Below are positions 59,461-64,000 of a DNA stretch of 64,000 nucleotides, piece after piece (positions within the stretch are counted from its first letter, which is position 1; the number at the start of each line of letters is the position of its first letter). Both the position numbers and the translations under genes were made by a program. Below the pieces are notes generated by a model. The model had not been told where the DNA came from, did not search any database, and saw nothing but the letters and a program-made list of their open reading frames with translations. Origin of the DNA: Antitrichia curtipendula (taxonomy: Eukaryota > Streptophyta > Bryopsida > Hypnales > Leucodontaceae); NCBI GenBank assembly GCA_951230915.1, contig OX579639.1, forward strand, positions 7,006,001 through 7,070,000, given 5' to 3'.

Positions 59461-60180
59461 CAGGTGAAGGAATTTGCAGGATTAACTTTGGAGCTTCTCA
59501 ATCCTGTTGCTATGGTGAGTGCTCGAATGTAAATAGTTATGAAACTGTTCTTTTGTACAATTCTAAATGATGTCTGTTGTTGTTAATTGTTCTGCAGGTA
59601 GTGGATATTGACGATGTATTTGAAGATGCAGTTATTTGTTGTGTATATGCAACAAATGGAATGTTTCTTGAGCTTCCAAGCAAAAGTGAATATCGGTGAT
59701 GTCTAAGTCCATGTCAATATATTTTGAAAATATCATCATTTGTGGACCAGGTTTGTCTTTAAATTATTACAAATATTCTTTATTTACTTAGTTGGATGTA
59801 TTTACTCTAAGTGTAGGGTAATTTGATGCTCGCACCAACAAACTTACTTGATGTCAATGATATGAGGTGGTATTTCATCAAAGTTGACCAGGAGAATATC
59901 AGCATGACATTGGTGATGAACGTCAGCCTCATGTGTGAGCCACACGATGATTTTGTAGAGTGCGTCGTCTCTAATCTATTTCTCAAGGATGCCAAGAAGA
60001 GAGTGCTTCTAAAATTCCCCATTCGGTGCTCTCTCGTTGATGTTCGTCCTACAATTCCCTTGGATGGTGATCCAAGCAGATGTAGCTTCCAGGTGGTGCT
60101 TCTCGCTACAATGTGTGAGATTATGATGCAACAAACTTGTTTGTGTATGCATCATCCGGGATTGAATGGCGGGGATTGAA
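59461..60180 (+). pseudogene. Decayed multi-exon coding fragments, unknown family
   Basis: Three exon-like pieces. The first, at ~59464-59512, reads VKEFAGLTLELLNPVAM before a gtgagt donor. The second, at 59599-59697, follows tctgcag and reads VVDIDDVFEDAVICCVYATN to a TGA. The third, at 59823-60179, is open for 118 residues (LLDVNDMRWYFIKVDQEN, HDDFVECVVSNLFLKDAKKR). The junctions look like real plant splice sites, but the pieces do not join into one uninterrupted frame. No domain was recognised. It may be a gene fragment carried by a mobile element. Confidence 0.35.
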
Positions 60181-62221
60181 TGGCGGGGATTGCAAAATTC
60201 GCCCGAGGAGTTTGTAGCGGAACTTGTTTGGTCAGCCACTATCCTTCACGATTCACGAACATTTATATGTATTTAGTATTTTGAGTGCCATTGAATGAAT
60301 TTTCCTGTGAGACTAGTGATTATTATATTGTGTTAACAAGTTTTCTTAATGTTGTCTATGTTTATCAATTTCATTCTTCCTTAATGCTAACTTGATGACG
60401 AGGGTGTACTTGATTTGGAACAAATATAGAATGTTTCATATGAGCATACTGAAAAGTTTGAAAAGAAGTTCAATGATCCCTGAAAGCTTAGACTCATTGC
60501 ACAAAATCTGTAGTCTTGGATTGCTCTTCAACTTTACGGAACGGAGAATCCGGTTAGTGAGGTGATTCATCAGAAGATGGTAAGTTGCTGAAACTGCAAG
60601 TTGTATGAACCTTAACATTACCTTGTATTTTTGTTGTTTTTGTGAATCGCTTTAATATCGTGAAGCATAAGTACCGGGACAAATATTGTGAAGCATAAGT
60701 GTTCCTATATTGAACCAGTACACATTGTTCATGCATGATTTTTTTATTTCGCCTTATTGTGCATGATTTTTTGTACAGGAGGTTAAGTAACATGCTCAGA
60801 AGAGTTACAACAATGTTATGTAGGCTTAGAAGAGGTACTTTTATCTTAACATTAATTTCATTGTAAAATATGAGTGTACTGTAAAACAGTTTGGGTGCTA
60901 TTTTGAGTGTAAGAAGAAACTTTGGTTAATGGAAGCCATGTTTACCATCTTCATATTTATTAAAATGATAGATTTTGAAGAGATTGGTTTTTAAATTTTC
61001 CAAGGGCCGGATTGAAATATCAGATGTATCCATGTGTTTCATAATATATATAAATTTCAGATGTATACTAGTGAAGGTTTTGAGCTTTTTGCACTTGAAT
61101 GTGTAAGTTTTGTTGGTTTGAATACACAAAATAAAATAATATGATCATGTTTTAACATGTGTGCAGGTTTTGGGAACACCTGAAAATCTTTACCTAAGTT
61201 TTCTTTGTTGATGTAGGGGATTTAAGGACAAGCATAGAGAATGGTTGAATTAGCATGCATTCCATCTACAACTCCACAGGCCAATGCATGAGACAGATAG
61301 ACCCACTGTTACATATTCTGGAGAGAGAAAATATTATCACTGATTGGCGCAATGAGGTTGGGTTGCCTACACTACATTATATGAAGTCTCTTGCATTAAC
61401 TCATCTAGTTCAATAGTAAATTAAACTAGTTTTCCAGAAGATTTTGCCATTGACAACCTTGCAAGAGAATATGGTTAATTTTGGTTTAAAAGGACTTTGT
61501 GCTTGTCATTAGATTATGGATTAGATAATACTCAACAGCTGGGAGGCTCAAGAGCGTTAAGGTGGAGGGCTCAAAAACAGTTCGGGCATTAAGGACCGCC
61601 CCTATAAATGTGCAGAAAACAGTCCAGAGGGACTGTAAAATTGAATGAAGTGGTTGGTCTAGAAAGTACAGGTCCTAACTGTGTGCTTTTTGAATGTGCA
61701 TGGGTCCAAAGGAGTGACCATAATGTCTGGTTCTCAGTCAGATATGAACGCTCATATGAAGACGGAAGTGCAATTAATGGATTGCATGAAAATCCAATTT
61801 AGAATGAGGAGTGATTTGTTTGGCAATGTGGTCTGAACCATTTTTTAATGGCCATAAAATAGAAAGATGGATTTGGCACTGACAAGCATTCAAGAAAGTG
61901 ACGCTTGCTGAACATTTTTAAAATGGGAAGGCGTGCTTTCTAAGGTTGAAGCCGTCGCTTTTAGAAACTGAGGTGATGGATTTTGTTTAAAAAAAGGAAT
62001 GTCCATTAATTTAATGAAAAAATTGCATCCCATGAAATGGCGATAAGACATCCATTTTCAATGGAGGCGCACGGAGAGACTTTGTGCTTCTATAGTCCCA
62101 TGCATTGCAGAAGTGGGCGATAGCACATCATAGGAATTTTGTGAACTCACATTTTGCACTTTGCTTCTAAGATTCATGAGCAAAGCTTTCTCTGAGCGGA
62201 GCAAAGTTTGACAGTAGCATC
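60181..62221. other. Gene-poor stretch before the pogo-type transposase
   Basis: Short coding-like scraps only, for example WIALQLYGTENPVSEVIHQK ending at a gtaagt donor near 60579, and VLFECAWVQRSDHNVWFSVR around 61700. No complete gene can be defined. The terminal inverted repeat of the pogo-type element may lie here but was not identified. Confidence 0.4.
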
Positions 62222-64000
62222 ATGAGTGATTCAAGTAACTCAGACAAAGCAAGCGATGGAAGTGAAGGCAATTGGCACAGAAGGAGAGAATGGGGAAGTA
62301 GTCAGTCTGATTACTGTGAAGATGAAGACGATTTCCCAGATGAGCTTAATGAAGAATTATTTGAGTGGTCGAAGCGTGAAGAAGAGAAGGACTGGTTTGA
62401 TCAGATGGCGGCTTGTGAATTAGAAGACAGTTTAGGTGGCGCTGTAGTGCATGCCGAAATTGTAGAGCCCCGGAGAATACTCCACCGCAGACCACGCAAA
62501 GCAAGACAGGCAGAACTTGGCCGCGGCAGCAGCGCAGAAGGAGTGGAGGCTGATGAAGGGCGCTTTCAGAAGGACAACCTGCAGCACCAACAACTCCACC
62601 GCGTACCGAACATCAAGGGATGTGGTGGTCTCTCTGTGCAGCACGGAGCCCACTTCAGCGACAATGCTGGAGTCCAACATGGACAGCGACGCACTGAACG
62701 TAGTAAGGAGGCGGAGGAGGTCAACTCTGGCAGCGAAGACCATCGACAGCGAGGACATGCCCCCACCAGAGCTGCTCGGCAATTGAGGAGCGCAACGACG
62801 CGGAAGGACGACACCAACGCCAGAACAGCATCGACGTCACACTTCCACAATATTGGGCCCAGTCTGATGTCCGCCCAAGGTATGCCTCCCTGTCCGCCAT
62901 CCTCCAGAGGTCCACAAACTTCAGCAGGTGCCCGTCATTGCAAGAAAAATGGCAACTGGACAACAACGGAGTTGAGGAGTGCCATTTTTGATGTGGACGA
63001 TGGAATTCCAATTAGAACTGTTGCAAGAGATCATGGTATTCCTACATCCACATTAAGAGGGCACCTTTATGGAATTACAACAGACAGAAGGAGGGGAAAA
63101 ATGGGCGTCTTAACACATGCAGAAGAAGAAGAGCTTGTGCAGTATTTGGTTAAAATGCAGGAGTTGGGATTCCCCCTAGCTTTATTACAATTAAGAGAGA
63201 AAGTAGGAATCCTAACCCAAACCAGAGTGACCCCTTTCCAAGATGGTATTCCTGGTGCAGGGTGGGTCAAGTGTTTCAAACGACGACATCTTGAGCTTAC
63301 CATCAGAAAAGCACAAGCTCTTAAGCAAAATAGAGCAAGGAACTTGTGTCCAGAAGCTGTATTTTCTTTCTATGGGAATTTGCAAAGACTATATAAAGCA
63401 CACAATTACCCAGCAGAACACATATGAAATTGCGATGAGAGTGGCGCCCAAGCTGGCAAGGGAGGTGGCGCTCTAGTGATTGCAAAAAGAGGATCAAGAA
63501 GTGTCCATATGGTAACTCCTGACCAGAGAGAGTGGCTCACAGTTCTTTGCTGCATCAATGCAAAAGGACTAACTCTACCAAATTTCTACGTTTTCAAAGA
63601 AAAAAGAAAAACTAGAATTTTTTTGAGAATGACAGGGGAAAAAGGAGCTGTCTTGGCTATGCAGCCCAAGGCCTGGATGACCAATGAGTTATTTCAAGAA
63701 TGGATGTTACATTTTCTGTTCAACATTTCAGAGTTGTATAGCATATCTCCTTCCAACAGACATCTGCTTATGATGGATGGACATGGAAGTCATGTCAATC
63801 TAGATGTCATCAAATTAGTTATGTCCAAACGGCTGGACTTGCTTACATTTCCATCACACACGTCCCATGCCATGCAATCTCTAGATGTCACCTGCTTCAG
63901 ACCTTTCAAACTATCATTTAGAGCCTATAGGGACAAGTGGTCACTTAGCCATAAGGGTCAAATGCCAATGAAGGAGGACATAGCCCAATGGGTCTCTCAT
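62222..64000 (+). pseudogene. Pogo/Tigger-type DDE transposase, one nonsense codon, cut by window end
   Basis: Open from ATG 62222 to TGA 63425-63427, then open in the same frame to the window end. The N-terminal ~230 residues are acidic then basic and low-complexity. At ~63000 comes a helix-turn-helix (GIPIRTVARDHGIPTSTLRG), then a CENP-B-like second DNA-binding region (GWVKCFKRRH). The DDE_1 catalytic core follows: NCDESG just after the stop, then HLLMMDGHGSHVNL, then FPSHTSHAMQSLDV. These supply the three acidic residues expected. The stop replaces the Trp usual before NCDE (TGG to TGA). The 3' end lies outside the window. Such enzymes cut at terminal inverted repeats and integrate at TA. 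This copy would be inactive unless the stop is a sequencing error. It could in principle have mobilised TA-flanked MITEs like those at 52.4 and 55.8 kb. Confidence 0.9.

Noticed and set aside
23091..63427. Stop-codon reassignment, readthrough or RNA editing to explain in-frame stops
   Set aside because: The intact host genes use TAG and TGA as normal stops. U-to-C editing that removes stops is known from organelles of some plants, not from nuclear transcripts. Decay of silenced elements is simpler.

Overview
The window is nuclear DNA of a land plant. Two gene models show this: a plastid-type DUF1350 alpha/beta-hydrolase with nine exons and a transit-peptide-like N terminus, and a six-exon cinnamoyl-CoA-reductase-like reductase. 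Both have clean GT-AG introns of a few hundred bases, and most of the remaining DNA is AT-rich plant repeat DNA with Stowaway-type MITEs. The species cannot be named from the sequence. Short introns and an unusual mix of mobile elements would suit a non-seed plant, but this is only an inference.

Layout. 1-1976: repeat remnants and 5' flank. 1977-5633 (+): complete DUF1350 gene. 5634-13063: AT-rich gene-poor DNA ending in a ~2.2-kb block that recurs at 16.05-17.97 kb. 13064-14587 (-): an intronless protein with two tandem Dof-like zinc fingers and a Gln-rich tail. 14.6-21.4 kb: AT-rich degenerate repeats. 21441-33403: a ~12-kb element bounded by 34-bp terminal inverted repeats. It carries a coiled-coil plus RNase-H-fold transposase whose Asp and CX2C spacing resembles the RAG1/Transib core, two divergent paralogues of an unrecognised family (one with a RING finger), and a further broken gene. 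35104-38594 (-): the CCR/DFR-like reductase. About 38965-51146: a second ~12-kb segment whose two ends share a palindromic motif around ATTTGG-CCAAAT. It contains a decayed USP-type deubiquitinase, an unknown ORF and a decayed HECT ubiquitin ligase. 51.2-58.4 kb: AT-rich DNA with two well-defined TA-flanked MITEs. 58.4-60.2 kb: decayed unknown coding fragments. 62222-64000 (+): a pogo/Tigger-type DDE transposase with one nonsense codon, running off the window end.

How it fits together. Only DUF1350 and the reductase look like ordinary host genes, with the double-Dof-like protein a possible third. Nearly everything else that codes belongs to large DNA transposons in decay. Several of their genes stay alignable or coding-like through isolated in-frame TAG or TGA codons, as expected if methylated cytosines in silenced elements have mutated to thymine. 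The most novel items are the RAG1-like transposase with its partner genes in a plant TIR element, and the second element carrying both a HECT ligase and a USP. No tRNA, rRNA or CRISPR array was seen.
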